A stretch of DNA of 64,000 nucleotides, from NCBI GenBank assembly GCA_030697165.1, contig JAUYQQ010000022.1, positions 1-64,000 of the forward strand. Reading direction: 5' to 3'. This DNA is from Acidobacteriota bacterium. GTDB lineage: Bacteria; Acidobacteriota; Vicinamibacteria; Vicinamibacterales; UBA2999. Shown here in pieces: positions 37,539-47,084 of this stretch. The notes beneath the pieces are model-generated. The model saw only the letters and a program-made list of their open reading frames with translations. It was not told the DNA's origin and did not search any database. Within the stretch, counting starts at the first letter, position 1. Every line of letters starts with the position of its first letter. The translations under genes and the position numbers were made by a program.

Positions 37539-38420
37539 ATGATCATGGTGACCAAGAAGCGCTTGTTGATGACCTTGCTGCTGGCCGTGCTTACGGTCGA
37601 GGCGGCGCCGTTGTTCGCCCAGGAGCAGGTGACGGTTGTTCGGCGCAGCGGCGAAAGCGTGTCGGGGCGGTTCGAGGATTGGGTGCGCCAGACCGACACG
37701 GTCTACGTGCGCGTGACGCCGAATGATCAGCGACAATTCCGAATGGGTGACGTGCTGCTCATCGACGTGGGCGGCACCGGCACCAACCTGCCCGCCAACG
37801 AAACGCAAGCCGCGCAAGGGGCCGAGCACATCCTCGTGACGCGCCGCGGCGACGTGATGACGGGCCGGCTCGTCAGCATCGAGGGCGGCGAGGGCTCCGC
37901 CCACTCGACTGAGCCGCGTCGTGTCTCGTTTACGGCCGGTGGTGGCGAGCAGCGGCTCCTCTTGTCCGAGGTGGCGCGCATCTACCTGGGCAACTACCGA
38001 CGTCCGACGGCGGCGGCGACCGAGCCGGCACCGGCCGCGCCCAACACGGCTGTGCCCGAGGGCAGCATTCGCGTGCCGGCGAACCAGCAGTGGACGGCGA
38101 CCAACATCACCATCGGTCGCAACGACCGGGTGTTGTTCACGCCCGAGGGCGAGATCCAGTTGTCGGGTGAGGCCGACGACAAGGCGACGGCCAACGGTTC
38201 GCTCAAGGGACGCACCGCGCCAAACGCGCCCATGCCGGGCGTGCTCGCGGGCGCGCTGATTGGACGCATCGGCAACGGCGCGCCGTTCGCCATCGGCAAC
38301 CAGAGCGTGCCCCTGCCCATGACCGGCCAGGGACCGCTGTGGCTGGGGATCAACGACGATGCGGTCGGCGACAACACCGGCGCGCTAGTCGTGCGCATCA
38401 TCGTGACGCGCGGACGGTAA
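37539..38420 (+). CDS. exported protein with LecA (PA-IL)-like C-terminal domain
   Basis: This 293-aa protein has a signal peptide (LLMTLLLAVLTVEAAPLFA). An N-terminal half (about 30-150) has two similar segments (VTVVRRSGESVSGRFEDW and ILVTRRGDVMTGRLVSI), suggesting an internal duplication. A Pro/Ala linker (about 152-170) leads to a C-terminal domain with the PA-IL galactose-lectin pattern: WTATNITIGRNDRVLF, then GVLAGALIGRIGNGAPFAIG and GPLWLGINDDAVGDNTGALVV. It may bind sugars at the surface. Whether the calcium ligands are complete needs alignment. Confidence 0.75.
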   Translation: MIMVTKKRLLMTLLLAVLTVEAAPLFAQEQVTVVRRSGESVSGRFEDWVRQTDTVYVRVTPNDQRQFRMGDVLLIDVGGTGTNLPANETQAAQGAEHILVTRRGDVMTGRLVSIEGGEGSAHSTEPRRVSFTAGGGEQRLLLSEVARIYLGNYRRPTAAATEPAPAAPNTAVPEGSIRVPANQQWTATNITIGRNDRVLFTPEGEIQLSGEADDKATANGSLKGRTAPNAPMPGVLAGALIGRIGNGAPFAIGNQSVPLPMTGQGPLWLGINDDAVGDNTGALVVRIIVTRGR

Positions 38421-38434
38421 ACGCCGGCGGCTGA

Positions 38435-38487
38435 GGCACCCTAGGCACCTTGGGCACCCTAGGCACCTTAGGCACCTTAGGCACCCT
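38435..38487. repeat. 9-bp tandem repeat, GGCACCTTA family, copy 3
   Basis: Six units of GGCACC(C/T)TA lie between the convergent ends of the LecA-like gene and tex. The last unit touches the tex stop codon. The orientation matches the copy at 5269. Confidence 0.85.
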
Positions 38488-40777
38488 ATTTCAGCGTCAG
38501 CTTCCCGAACGCCGCGCCCAAGGCGGTGTTCGGGACCGCGCGCGGCTGAACCTTCGGGTTCGATCCTTCGTGTTTGAACCGTTGTGGTTGAACCGGCGTG
38601 GTTGAACCGGCGTTGGAACCGCTCTTCATCGTCAACGCAATGCGCTTGCGCTCGATGTCAACCTCGACGACCCGCACCTTGACGATGTCGCCGGCCTTGA
38701 CGACCTCGCGCGGATCCTTCACGAACCGATCGGCCAGCTGCGAGACGTGAACCAGGCCGTCCTGGTGCACGCCGATATCCACGAACGCGCCGAAGTTGGC
38801 GACGTTGGTCACCACGCCCTCGAGCGTCATGCCCGGCACCAGGTCGCGCAGATCCTGCACCCCGTCCTTGAACGCGGCGGTCTTGAACTCGGGCCGCGGA
38901 TCGCGATTCGGCTTGTCCAGTTCCGCCAGCACGTCCTTGATCGTCGGCACGCCGTATTGCGCGTCAACGAAGTCTTCGGGCTTGAGCGTGCGGATCACCG
39001 GCGACTTGCCGATCAGTTCGCCGATCGCCAGGCCGGTTTGCGTGGCAATGCGCTCGACCAGCGGATACGCCTCGGGATGCACGGCGGACGCGTCGAGCGG
39101 GTTGTCGCCGTTCATCACCCGCAGGAAGCCCGCCGCCTGCTGATAGGTCCGCTCGCCAATGCGCGGCACCTTCAACAGCTGCTTGCGATTGCGGAACGCG
39201 CCGTGGGCGTCGCGGAACGAGACGATGTTCGTCGCGAGCGCGTCGGAGAGGCCCGAGATGCGCGCGAGCAGCGGCACCGAGGCGGTGTTCAAGTCGGCGC
39301 CCACCGCGTTGACGCAGTCCTCGACCACGGCGTTCAGGGTCTTGCCCAGTTGGAACGGGCTGACGTCGTGCTGATACTGGCCGACGCCGATCGCTTTCGG
39401 ATCGATGCGCACGAGTTCCGCGAGCGGGTCCTGCAGGCGCCGGGCAATCGACACCGCGCCGCGCAGCGACACGTCGAGGTCGGGAAACTCCCTGGCGGCC
39501 GCTTCCGAGGCGGAATACACCGAGGCCCCGGCTTCAGACACCATCACCTTGGTCAGCGGCAGGTCGGGCAACGCCTTGATCAGGTCGCCGGCCAGCTTGT
39601 CGGTCTCGCGAGAGGCGGTGCCGTTGCCGATCGAGACGAGCTGCACGCCGTGCTTCGTGGCGAGCTGGCCCAGCGTTCTCAGTGAGCCCGCCCAGTCTTT
39701 CCGCGGCTCGTGCGGATAGATGGTGGCGGTCTCGACCACCTTGCCGGTGCCATCGACCACCGCGACCTTCACACCCGTGCGAATGCCGGGATCGAGGCCC
39801 ATGGTGACGCGCTGCCCGGCCGGCGCCGCGAGCAGCAGGTCGTGCAGGTTGCGGCCGAACACCTTGATGGCTTCGAGCTCGGCCTGCTCGCGCAGGCGTT
39901 GTTCGGCGTCGAGCTCCAGGTGTCCGAGCAGCTTGACCTTCCACGTCCAGCGGACGGTTTCGGCCAGCCACTTGTCGGCGGGGCGGCCCTGGTTGCTGAT
40001 GTTGGCGCGGCCGGCAATGCGGCGTTCCGGCTCGGTCGGGCCGTCCACGCCTTCGTCAGGCAGGCCGATCGACAGGCGGAGAAACCCTTCCTTGCGCCCG
40101 CGCAGCAGCGCCAGCGTGCGGTGCGAGGGCACCGCCTTCACCTGTTCGGTGGCGGCGAAGTAGTCGGAGTACTTGACGCCTTCGGCTTCCTTGCCGGGCA
40201 CCACCACCGACTTCCACTCGCCGCGTTCCCACAGCAGCGTGCGCAGCCCGCCGACCAGCTCCGCGTCCTCCGCGAAAGTCTCCATCAGGATCCAGCGCGC
40301 ACCTTCGAGCGCGGCCGCGGCATCGGCGACGCCCTTGTCGGCATCGACATACGCCACGGCGGCGGTCTCTGGCGACAACGTCGGGTCGTGCCACAGCGCG
40401 AGCGCCAGCGGTTCCAGTCCGGCTTCGCGCGCGATCTGCGCCTTGGTGCGCCGCTTCACCTTGTAGGGCAGGTACAGATCTTCGAGCCGGGCCTTGGTGG
40501 CGGCGTCGCGGATGGCCGCTGCCAGTTCCGGCGTGAGCTTGCCCTGCTCCGCGATGCTCTTCAGGATCGCCGTGCGGCGATCGTCGAGATCGCGCAGGTA
40601 GGTGAGCCGCTCGTCGAGCGCGCGCAACTGGGTGTCGTCGAGGCCGCCGGTGGCCTCCTTGCGATAGCGCGCTATGAACGGCACGGTGGCCTTGTCGTCG
40701 AGCAGGGCGATGGCGGCATCCACCTGCGGCACGCGGACGTTCAGTTCTTCGGCAATCAGCTGGGCAATGGACTTCAT
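38486..40777 (-). CDS. tex: Tex-family RNA-binding transcription accessory protein
   Basis: This 763-aa protein matches Tex end to end: the helical N-terminal domain ([17 protein letters not shown]), the YqgF/RNase H-like domain ([19 protein letters not shown]), the helix-hairpin-helix region ([31 protein letters not shown]) and a C-terminal S1 domain ([27 protein letters not shown]). The tail after S1 (residues about 720-755, with [18 protein letters not shown]) is encoded by a 14-bp repeat also found upstream of the superoxide dismutase gene. Confidence 0.96.
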   Translation of the reverse strand: MKSIAQLIAEELNVRVPQVDAAIALLDDKATVPFIARYRKEATGGLDDTQLRALDERLTYLRDLDDRRTAILKSIAEQGKLTPELAAAIRDAATKARLEDLYLPYKVKRRTKAQIAREAGLEPLALALWHDPTLSPETAAVAYVDADKGVADAAAALEGARWILMETFAEDAELVGGLRTLLWERGEWKSVVVPGKEAEGVKYSDYFAATEQVKAVPSHRTLALLRGRKEGFLRLSIGLPDEGVDGPTEPERRIAGRANISNQGRPADKWLAETVRWTWKVKLLGHLELDAEQRLREQAELEAIKVFGRNLHDLLLAAPAGQRVTMGLDPGIRTGVKVAVVDGTGKVVETATIYPHEPRKDWAGSLRTLGQLATKHGVQLVSIGNGTASRETDKLAGDLIKALPDLPLTKVMVSEAGASVYSASEAAAREFPDLDVSLRGAVSIARRLQDPLAELVRIDPKAIGVGQYQHDVSPFQLGKTLNAVVEDCVNAVGADLNTASVPLLARISGLSDALATNIVSFRDAHGAFRNRKQLLKVPRIGERTYQQAAGFLRVMNGDNPLDASAVHPEAYPLVERIATQTGLAIGELIGKSPVIRTLKPEDFVDAQYGVPTIKDVLAELDKPNRDPRPEFKTAAFKDGVQDLRDLVPGMTLEGVVTNVANFGAFVDIGVHQDGLVHVSQLADRFVKDPREVVKAGDIVKVRVVEVDIERKRIALTMKSGSNAGSTTPVQPQRFKHEGSNPKVQPRAVPNTALGAAFGKLTLK
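38546..38620. repeat. 14-bp GGTTCAAnCACGnn repeat inside tex
   Basis: On the minus strand, units such as GGTTCAACCACGCC and GGTTCAAACACGAA recur four to five times within the 3' end of tex. The same unit occurs at 49698-49760. In both places it can be read as RFKHEGSN and VQ peptides. Confidence 0.75.
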
Positions 40778-40803
40778 GTGGGACTGGCGGACAGCAATGT
40801 GGC

Positions 40804-40849
40804 GTCCGGCTTTAGCCGGACAGGATGTGGCGTCCGGCTTTAGCCGGAC
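40804..40849. repeat. two REP-like palindromes (family A)
   Basis: Two identical GTCCGGCTTTAGCCGGAC hairpins (40804-40821 and 40832-40849), each preceded by GTGGC, lie upstream of tex. They could affect tex expression or terminate upstream transcription. Confidence 0.88.
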
Positions 40850-40859
40850 AATGCGAGCA

Positions 40860-40887
40860 GGTGACGGAGCCCGAGAGCTCCGTCACC
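40860..40887 (-). terminator. hairpin, possible terminator of the PpiC-type gene
   Basis: A perfect 11-bp stem (GGTGACGGAGC paired with GCTCCGTCACC) with a 6-nt loop lies 22 bp after the stop of the PpiC-type lipoprotein gene on the minus strand. No T-tract follows on either strand, so intrinsic termination is uncertain. Confidence 0.5.
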
Positions 40888-40909
40888 CCGATAGTGTGCG
40901 CTGACGCGC

Positions 40910-42013
40910 TTACTTCGCTGCGGCGGGCGCGGGTGTGGCCGGCAGCGCCTTGCCCTGCAACTCGACGAGACGCTTGGCGAGGATGTTGTTCACGACCGCG
41001 TTGTTGCGGATGTCGGTGAGGTACGCGGCCCGCAGCAACTGCTCGCGGCGGCCCTTCAGCCCGTTGGTGATGGCGTCCTTCACGGCCGGCATGCTGGGAT
41101 CCTTCTGGCCGGCGGTGTCCTTGGCCACGAACAGCACGATCGTGTGGGCGCCGTTGTTGCTGACGACCCGGACCGAGCCGGGTTCGGACTTGAGCACCGC
41201 ATCGCGCAGGGCCGGGGGCGCCTGCTGCAGGCGCGAGAGCGGGATGAAGCCCAGGTCGCCGCCGCGCGGCGCCGACTGCGGGTCTTCCGAGAAGTCGGCG
41301 GCGAGGTCGCCGAACGCGACGCCCGCCTTCAGGCGCTCCATCAGCATCTGGGTCTTGGCCGCCGCCTCTTGCGGCGTCCGCGCATCGTCACCCGACCGAT
41401 TGCCAATCTCCTGATCGGCGACCGGCGTCACAGCGATCTGGGCGATGTGATACGCGTCTTCGGTGCGGTTGAACTGCGCCTTGTTGGCGTTGAAGAAGTC
41501 GGTGACTTCCTGGTCGGTGACCACGATCTTCTTGACCACTTCCTGGTCAACGACCTTCGTCACCAGCATGTCGCGGCGCAGCGCTTCGCGCATGTCGGCG
41601 GCGGTCAGGTTGCGCGCGGCCAGGCTCTTCTCGAAGGCTTCAGGGGTGATGTTCTTCTTGCCCTCTTCGAACGCCTGGTCGACTTCGGTGTCGGCGATCT
41701 CGACCTTGAGCGCGCGCGCCTTGGCCATCAGCAGGTCCTGGACGATCAGTTCGTTCAGGATGCCCAGCTTGGCGGTCGCCAGTTCCTCTTCCGACAGGAC
41801 GGCGCCGTCCTGCGCGGTGCGGCGGTACGTCTTCTCGACCTCTTCGCGCTTGATCTCGCGGCCGTCAACGACCGCCCAGGCGTCGGGCGACGCGGGCGGC
41901 GTGGCGGGGGTGGATCGGCACGCGCCGGCAAAGCCCGCCAGCGCGAACGTGGCGGCCAGGGCGAGGTGACGGCGGCGCATGAGGGGCGACGTGAGTGTGT
42001 TCATCGGAGCCAT
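40910..42013 (-). CDS. SurA/PpiC-type peptidyl-prolyl isomerase lipoprotein
   Basis: This protein has up to 367 aa and a lipoprotein signal (LALAATFALAGFAGAC). A start at 41980 would give a more usual signal length than ATG 42013 or 42004. A SurA-like helical N-domain follows (about 40-190, VDGREIKREEVEKTYRR and LNELIVQDLLM), then a parvulin domain (about 195-310: YHIAQIAVTP, FGDLAADFSEDPQSAPRGGDLGFI). The C-terminal Ala/Pro tail is short. It probably folds outer-membrane or exported proteins. Confidence 0.88.
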   Translation of the reverse strand: MAPMNTLTSPLMRRRHLALAATFALAGFAGACRSTPATPPASPDAWAVVDGREIKREEVEKTYRRTAQDGAVLSEEELATAKLGILNELIVQDLLMAKARALKVEIADTEVDQAFEEGKKNITPEAFEKSLAARNLTAADMREALRRDMLVTKVVDQEVVKKIVVTDQEVTDFFNANKAQFNRTEDAYHIAQIAVTPVADQEIGNRSGDDARTPQEAAAKTQMLMERLKAGVAFGDLAADFSEDPQSAPRGGDLGFIPLSRLQQAPPALRDAVLKSEPGSVRVVSNNGAHTIVLFVAKDTAGQKDPSMPAVKDAITNGLKGRREQLLRAAYLTDIRNNAVVNNILAKRLVELQGKALPATPAPAAAK

Positions 42014-42041
42014 TGTATCCGGCGAACCGCCTCCTCGGCCA

Positions 42042-42836
42042 TTAGGGAGTGACGGCCCGCCGGATGATGTCGTGAAGTTGCCGCACGCCCTCCGTGAGGG
42101 CGGCCGGTCCCGGCTGCAGGATGTAGGTGGATTTCACCTCGTAGATGCGCTCGTTCTTCACGGCCGGGACCTCGGCCCACCCGGGGCGCGCGGCGATTCG
42201 GGCGGGGCGCACGGGCTTGCCGCACCACGAGCCGATGATGACGTCGGGGGCCCGCGCGATTACCTGCTCGCTGGTCACGATGCGGTCCCTGGCCAGGCTG
42301 GCCCGATCGAGCTCCGGGAAGGTCGGATCGCCGCCGGCAATCTGCACCAGCTCCTCGGTCCAGCGAATGCCGCTGATCAGTGGGTCATACCATTCCTCGA
42401 AGAAGACCTTGGGCCGCCACGGTAAAGCGGCGGCCTGCTCCCGTATGTCGTCGAGGCCCTGGCTGAGCCGTGCCGCCAGCGCCTCGGCCTTCTCGGCCAC
42501 GCCGACGATGCCCCCGAGCACGCGAATCATTTGCAGGATCTCGGCGACGCTGCGCTGGTTGAACGTAAAGACGGGGTAGCCGCGCTTCACCAGGTCGGTG
42601 GTGATGTCCGCCTGCAAGTCGGAGAAGGCGAGGATCAGATCCGGCTCGAGCGCCTCGATCTTCTCGTAGCGGGCGTGCAGGAACGACGACACCCTGGGCT
42701 TCTGGCGGGCTTCGGGCGGACGCACGGTATAGCCCGAGATGCCGACCACGCGGTCGCCTTCGCCGAGGAGGTACAGCGTCTCGGTGGTTTCTTCCGTGAG
42801 GCAGACGATTCTACGCGGGTAACTCGATCGTTCCAC
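42042..42836 (-). CDS. BtuF-like periplasmic-binding-fold protein without a signal peptide
   Basis: This 264-aa protein has the helical-backbone metal receptor fold of cobalamin and iron-siderophore binding proteins: RRIVCLTEETTETLYLLGEGDRVVGIS, EPDLILAFSDLQADI and APDVIIGSWCGKPV. No signal peptide is visible from this ATG. It starts 40 bp from the divergent ion channel gene and lies 28 bp before the PpiC gene on the same strand. It may bind a cobalamin-like ligand in the cytoplasm or have an unrecognised start. Confidence 0.82.
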   Translation of the reverse strand: MERSSYPRRIVCLTEETTETLYLLGEGDRVVGISGYTVRPPEARQKPRVSSFLHARYEKIEALEPDLILAFSDLQADITTDLVKRGYPVFTFNQRSVAEILQMIRVLGGIVGVAEKAEALAARLSQGLDDIREQAAALPWRPKVFFEEWYDPLISGIRWTEELVQIAGGDPTFPELDRASLARDRIVTSEQVIARAPDVIIGSWCGKPVRPARIAARPGWAEVPAVKNERIYEVKSTYILQPGPAALTEGVRQLHDIIRRAVTP

Positions 42837-42876
42837 TCAGCGCTCCCCTTGGCTCCACAGTTGCATATCCACCAGC

Positions 42877-43671
42877 ATGACGCAGCTGGACAATCCCACC
42901 GACACCCTCGCCGCCGAGCGGCGCAACGTCCTGGAGCAGGTCGAAGACTGGCTCGAGACGCCTCTGCTCATCCTCGCCTTCGTCTGGTTGGTGCTCCTGA
43001 TCAGTGAACTGATCTGGGGCCTTAGCCCGATCCTCGAAGCGACTGGCCTCGTGATCTGGATCGTGTTCATCGTCGACTTCCTGATCAAGTTCGTGCTCGC
43101 GCCAGACAAGAGTGATTACCTGCGCAGCAACTGGCTGACGGCGATTGCCCTGGTCGTTCCGGCCCTGCGCATCTTCCGGATGTTCCGTGTTTTTCGCATG
43201 CTTCGCCTGGTGCGAACCACGCGCGGGCTGCGCTTGGTACGCGTGGTCACGTCCCTCAACCGCGGCATGCGTGCGCTTGGCGAGAGCCTGGACCGCCGCG
43301 GCTTCGGCTACGTCGTCCTGCTGACGGTCCTCGTGACCTTCGGCGGCGCCGCCGGCATGTATGCCTTCGAAAACCACAACCCCGACGGCCGGGGCTTGAC
43401 CACGTACGGCGCGGCGCTGTGGTGGACCGGCATGATGATGACGACGATGGGGTCGGAGTACTGGCCACAGACGGCCGAAGGCCGCATTCTCTGCCTGCTG
43501 ATTTCGCTCTACGCCTTCGGGGTATTCGGCTACGTCACCGCGACGCTCGCGACCTTCTTCGTTGGCCGCGACGCGGCCAGCGAACAGGGCGAACTGCCGA
43601 GTGCCGAGGCGGTGCGGGAATTGCGCGCGGAGATCGCAGCGCTGCGTCACGCCTTGAGGGGCCCTGCGTAG
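42877..43671 (+). CDS. voltage-gated-like ion channel with non-canonical selectivity filter
   Basis: This 264-aa protein has six membrane segments. S4 carries arginines at every third position (RIFRMFRVFRMLRLVR). The pore loop reads TTMGSEYWP (residues 189-197), in place of TVGYGD of potassium channels. A charged C-terminal helix (EAVRELRAEIAALRHAL) may form a coiled coil for tetramer assembly. The ion specificity is unclear. Its 3' end overlaps the convergent DUF71 gene by 25 bp. Confidence 0.88.
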   Translation: MTQLDNPTDTLAAERRNVLEQVEDWLETPLLILAFVWLVLLISELIWGLSPILEATGLVIWIVFIVDFLIKFVLAPDKSDYLRSNWLTAIALVVPALRIFRMFRVFRMLRLVRTTRGLRLVRVVTSLNRGMRALGESLDRRGFGYVVLLTVLVTFGGAAGMYAFENHNPDGRGLTTYGAALWWTGMMMTTMGSEYWPQTAEGRILCLLISLYAFGVFGYVTATLATFFVGRDAASEQGELPSAEAVRELRAEIAALRHALRGPA

Positions 43672-44342
43672 GCTGCGTCTGGTGGTGTCGAAAGGTCGGC
43701 GAACACGAACCCGTCACGATCGACGACGTCGCCGACAGAGACGACGATTGGGTGGTTGAACATTGGCCCGGTGTGCGCGAACGAATGGAACTCGCCGTGC
43801 TCGCCGCACGGGTCAACCCCGGCCGGCAGGTCGTCGATTAGTGATTGATCGAAGGTGCGCCCCGCAAACGAGCGATCGAGCTGCTTCGGGTCGACGCATG
43901 AGAGCGTCGCGCGCAACCCGCCATCGAGCATGTCTTTCGCGAGTTCGGCGGTCGGCTTGGTCTTCCACAGCGGAAACAGCGGCTCGAGCCCGGAGCCGGC
44001 CAGCCGTTCCTCGCGATAGCGCCGCACGTCTTCGAGAAACAGATCGCCGAAGGCCACATGCGTGAAGCCGGCCGAGACGAATCCGTCCACCGCTGTTGTC
44101 ATGGTCGACTCGTACTGCTCGTTCGAGCACGGCCACGGCAGCGGCACCACGTGCAGGGGCAGGCCCGCAGCGTCTGCCTGTGCCTGCAGCAGCTCGCGCC
44201 GAACGGCGTGCATCGCCACCCGGTCGAAGGCTTCGTTGGTCGTGGTGAGCAGGCCGGCGACGGCTCCTGGTTGTTGCTGTTGCAGCGTGTGCAGCATCCA
44301 CGCCGAGTCCTTGCCGGTGGACCACGACACGAGGATCTTCAT
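43647..44342 (-). CDS. DUF71/COG2102 ATP pyrophosphatase (B12-associated type)
   Basis: This 231-aa PP-loop protein (SWSTGKDSAW at the N-terminus) belongs to the diphthine-ammonia ligase family. Bacteria lack diphthamide, and comparative genomics has linked a bacterial subgroup to B12 salvage. Here it follows btuF by 27 bp in the riboswitch-controlled operon, which fits that subgroup. Conserved blocks are FGDLFLEDVRRYREE, PLWKTKPTAELA and CGEHGEFHSF. Confidence 0.88.
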   Translation of the reverse strand: MKILVSWSTGKDSAWMLHTLQQQQPGAVAGLLTTTNEAFDRVAMHAVRRELLQAQADAAGLPLHVVPLPWPCSNEQYESTMTTAVDGFVSAGFTHVAFGDLFLEDVRRYREERLAGSGLEPLFPLWKTKPTAELAKDMLDGGLRATLSCVDPKQLDRSFAGRTFDQSLIDDLPAGVDPCGEHGEFHSFAHTGPMFNHPIVVSVGDVVDRDGFVFADLSTPPDAAYAGPLKA

Positions 44343-44369
44343 GGGTTCTCCAGGCGCACTAAAGTGCCC

Positions 44370-45263
44370 CTACGGGTGCAATGCCTTCGCCATGCGCTCC
44401 ACGCTCTCGGCGACACGAGGGCCGGGTACCGTGACGGCGTGGCCGGCAATGAAGTGCACGCGCTGGTTGCGGACGGCCGGCACCGACCGAAGCCGCGCCC
44501 ACGCCGCCAGCTCGTCACGCATCGGCTGGCCTTCGGGGATATCTTCCGGCCGCAGCTCGATGATCACCTCTGGCGCCCGCGCCAGAATCGTCTCGGTCGA
44601 CACCTGGACCGACTCGCGGTCGAGGTCGTTGAACACATTATCTCCACCGGCCATGTCGAGCATGTCGTGCAGGAAGCCGCGGCCGCCGCTGACGTACACG
44701 TTGCGCAGGGTTTTCGGCTCGCGCGAGAAGACCAGCAGGGTGTTCGGCCGGCGTTTGCCGGCGACGCGGGCGCGGACGGCGGCGAGCCGCGCTTCGATCG
44801 CGCGGACCACCTGAGTGGCCTCGGTGGCGTGGCCGGTCCTGGCGCCGAGCTCCGTGATCGTGACCAGGAGATGGGCGAGACCGCCATGCCGGTAGTCGAA
44901 CGTGGCGATGCCGGCGCGCTTCATTTGCGCCTGCAGGTCCACCTGGCTGCCGTAGGTGATCACCAGGTCGGCCTTGAGCGCGATGATGCGCTCGGTGTCG
45001 GGATCGAGCAGCGCGCCGACGCGCGGCAGGGCGGTGACCTCCGGCGGATACTCGTCGTAGCTGGAAACCGCGATCACCTGCGGCCCGGCGCCAATGGCGT
45101 AGAGCATCTCGGTCAGCGCCGGGACGAGCGAGATGATGCGCTGCGGGCGCGTTTGAAACGCAACCACGAAGGACACGAAGGTTCCCACGAAGGACACGAA
45201 GAAGACCAACCCAAGTAAATTCGTGTGCTTCGTGATTTTCTTCTTCGTGTCCTTCGTGGTCAT
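44370..45263 (-). CDS. btuF: cobalamin-binding ABC transporter substrate protein
   Basis: This 297-aa binding protein has the BtuF fold: RIISLVPALTEMLYAIGAG, VIAVSSYDEYP, ADLVITYGSQVDLQ and RVHFIAGHAVTVPGPR. I chose the ATG at 45263 because it overlaps the btuC TGA (ATGA); a start at 45284 lies inside btuC. The first 35 residues form an unusual signal: a basic region (TTKDTKKKITKHT) and a hydrophobic region (FFVSFVGTFVSFVV), both encoded by a CTTCGTGTCCTTCGTGG repeat. Confidence 0.9.
   Translation of the reverse strand: MTTKDTKKKITKHTNLLGLVFFVSFVGTFVSFVVAFQTRPQRIISLVPALTEMLYAIGAGPQVIAVSSYDEYPPEVTALPRVGALLDPDTERIIALKADLVITYGSQVDLQAQMKRAGIATFDYRHGGLAHLLVTITELGARTGHATEATQVVRAIEARLAAVRARVAGKRRPNTLLVFSREPKTLRNVYVSGGRGFLHDMLDMAGGDNVFNDLDRESVQVSTETILARAPEVIIELRPEDIPEGQPMRDELAAWARLRSVPAVRNQRVHFIAGHAVTVPGPRVAESVERMAKALHP
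45164..45259. repeat. CTTCGTGTCCTTCGTGG repeat cluster in the btuF signal region
   Basis: Copies in the ACGAAGGACACGAAG orientation lie at 45166-45180 and 45187-45201, and in the opposite orientation at 45243-45259, with a degenerate copy near 45220-45235. All fall within the first 33 codons of btuF. The same repeat is at 50368-50479. Confidence 0.85.
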
Positions 45264-46261
45264 GACTTTTTTACTAACAGCCAAAGAAAGAATGGCCCGC
45301 CGATCAGCGCCGTGATGATGCCGACCGGCAACTCCAGCGGCGCCATTATCGTACGCGCCACCAGGTCGCAGAGCACGGTGAACGCGGCGCCGAATAGCGC
45401 CGCCGCCGGCAGTACGATCCGGTGATCCGAGCCGACCATCAGCCTGACCAGGTGGGGCACGACGATGCCGATGAAGCCGATCGGTCCGGCCAGCGAGACC
45501 GCCGCGCCGGTGGCGAGCGACGCGCTCAGGAACGCCAGCCGCTGCGTGCGGATCACCTCCACGCCGCGGGCCGCGGCCACGTCCTCTCCCAGCGTCAGCA
45601 GGTTCAGCGTGCGCGGCAGCACCGCAAAGATTGCGAAGGCGACGCCAATAAACGGCAGCGCCGCGAGAATCGGGGTGTAGCTGCCGACGTCGAGGTCGCC
45701 CATCAGCCAGCGCACGGCCCGGAACGACTCGGTAAAGTCCGACATGTACTGCACGAACAGGATCAGGGCCGAGAAGAACGAGTTGAGCGTCACCCCGGCG
45801 AGCAGCAGGACGTTGGTTGATAGTCCGCGCTTTTGCGACGAGGCCAGCCAGTAGACGATGCCGATGGCGAGCAGCGACCCGGCGAAGCTCGCGATGGGAA
45901 TCGAGGTCACGCCCATCAGTCCCAGTTCGAGGCCGAACGCGATCGCCAGCATGGCGCCGAGCGCGCCGCCGGCCGAGACGCCCAACGTGAACGGGGTGGC
46001 CAGCGGGTTGCGCAGCATCGCCTGCAGCACCACGCCCGCCGCCGCCAGCGAGGCGCCAACGATGGCGCCAGACAGGACGCGGGGGAGGCGGGCGACGAAG
46101 AAGATCTGCGCGTCGACGTTGTCGGCCCAGGGAATGGACCGGTCAAGCGCCCTGGCCAGGGAGATGCTGGTGCTGCCAACCGTCGGCGCCCACAGCACCA
46201 CCGCGACGGTGCCCAGGGCAAACGTCGCAATCACCGTCAGCATGCGGCGCCGAATTCTCAC
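45260..46261 (-). CDS. btuC: cobalamin ABC transporter permease
   Basis: This 333-aa FecCD-family permease has about ten membrane segments. Family blocks are FFVARLPRVLSGAIVGASLA, AMLRNPLATPFTLGVSAGGA, GPIGFIGIVVPHLVRLMVGSDHR and ELPVGIITALIGGPFFLWLL. The GTG start overlaps the btuD stop (GTGA). Confidence 0.95.
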   Translation of the reverse strand: MRIRRRMLTVIATFALGTVAVVLWAPTVGSTSISLARALDRSIPWADNVDAQIFFVARLPRVLSGAIVGASLAAAGVVLQAMLRNPLATPFTLGVSAGGALGAMLAIAFGLELGLMGVTSIPIASFAGSLLAIGIVYWLASSQKRGLSTNVLLLAGVTLNSFFSALILFVQYMSDFTESFRAVRWLMGDLDVGSYTPILAALPFIGVAFAIFAVLPRTLNLLTLGEDVAAARGVEVIRTQRLAFLSASLATGAAVSLAGPIGFIGIVVPHLVRLMVGSDHRIVLPAAALFGAAFTVLCDLVARTIMAPLELPVGIITALIGGPFFLWLLVKKS

Positions 46262-47046
46262 CGGGGCACTCGCCGGACCGGCACCACGGTCATGTGGCCG
46301 GTGTCGTCGTGGACGTGGACGTCGGCCTCGACGTCGTACAGCGCGAGGACGTTGTCGGGGGTGAGCACTTCGCTGGTGGGTCCGGTGGCCAGCACCTTGC
46401 CATCGCGCATCAGGATCAGCTCGCGGCAGATCGCCGCCGCCAGGTTCAGGTCATGCGTCGACACCGCCATCGTCACGCCGTGATCCTGGTTGAGCCGCAG
46501 CAGCAGCGACGACACCTCGAGCTGGTAGCCGAGGTCGAGCGAGGCCGTCGGCTCGTCGAGCAGCAGCAGTGACGCCGATTGCGCCAGCGCCGCGGCGATC
46601 ACGACGCGCTGCTTCTCGCCGCCGCTCAGCTCGTGAAACGGGCGGTCGGCCAGGTGCGCGGTGCCGGTGGCGGCGAGGGCCTCGCGGGCAATGCGGATGT
46701 CGTCGGGCCCTTCGACGGTGAACACGCCGAGGTGGGGGTGTCGGCCCATCAGCACGATCTCGATCGCGGAATACTCAAAGGCGAGCTCCGTTTCCTGCGG
46801 CACCACGGCAATGCGCCGCGCGACCTCGCGGCGCGACAGGCGATCGAGCGGCTGGCCGCCAAGCAGGACCCGGCCGGCGGTGGGCCGCCGCGTGCCGCTC
46901 AGCAGGCGCAGCAGCGTGGTCTTGCCCGAGCCGTTGGGGCCGAGAATGCCGACGAGCGCACCCTCGGCAAGGGCGACACTGACGCCGTCGACGACGAGCG
47001 GGCCGTCGGGCGCGTAGCGAAAAGACACCTGGTCTGCGGAAAGCAC
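46258..47046 (-). CDS. btuD: cobalamin ABC transporter ATPase
   Basis: This 262-aa ABC ATPase starts at GTG 47046, 9 nt after GGGAGG. It has Walker A GPNGSGKTT, the Q-loop region VPQETELAFEYSA, signature LSGGEKQRV, Walker B LLLLDEPTASLD and the H-loop STHDLNLA. The C-terminus (about 30 residues, rich in His/Asp) is a little longer than usual. It is first in the riboswitch-controlled operon. Confidence 0.94.
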   Translation of the reverse strand: MLSADQVSFRYAPDGPLVVDGVSVALAEGALVGILGPNGSGKTTLLRLLSGTRRPTAGRVLLGGQPLDRLSRREVARRIAVVPQETELAFEYSAIEIVLMGRHPHLGVFTVEGPDDIRIAREALAATGTAHLADRPFHELSGGEKQRVVIAAALAQSASLLLLDEPTASLDLGYQLEVSSLLLRLNQDHGVTMAVSTHDLNLAAAICRELILMRDGKVLATGPTSEVLTPDNVLALYDVEADVHVHDDTGHMTVVPVRRVPR

Positions 47047-47084
47047 TGCGCGTCGCCTCCCAGGCGTCTCACGCGCCTGTATGA

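Noticed and set aside
45264-45284. Upstream start for btuF at 45284
   Set aside because: It lies inside btuC; the ATG at 45263 makes the usual 4-nt overlap.
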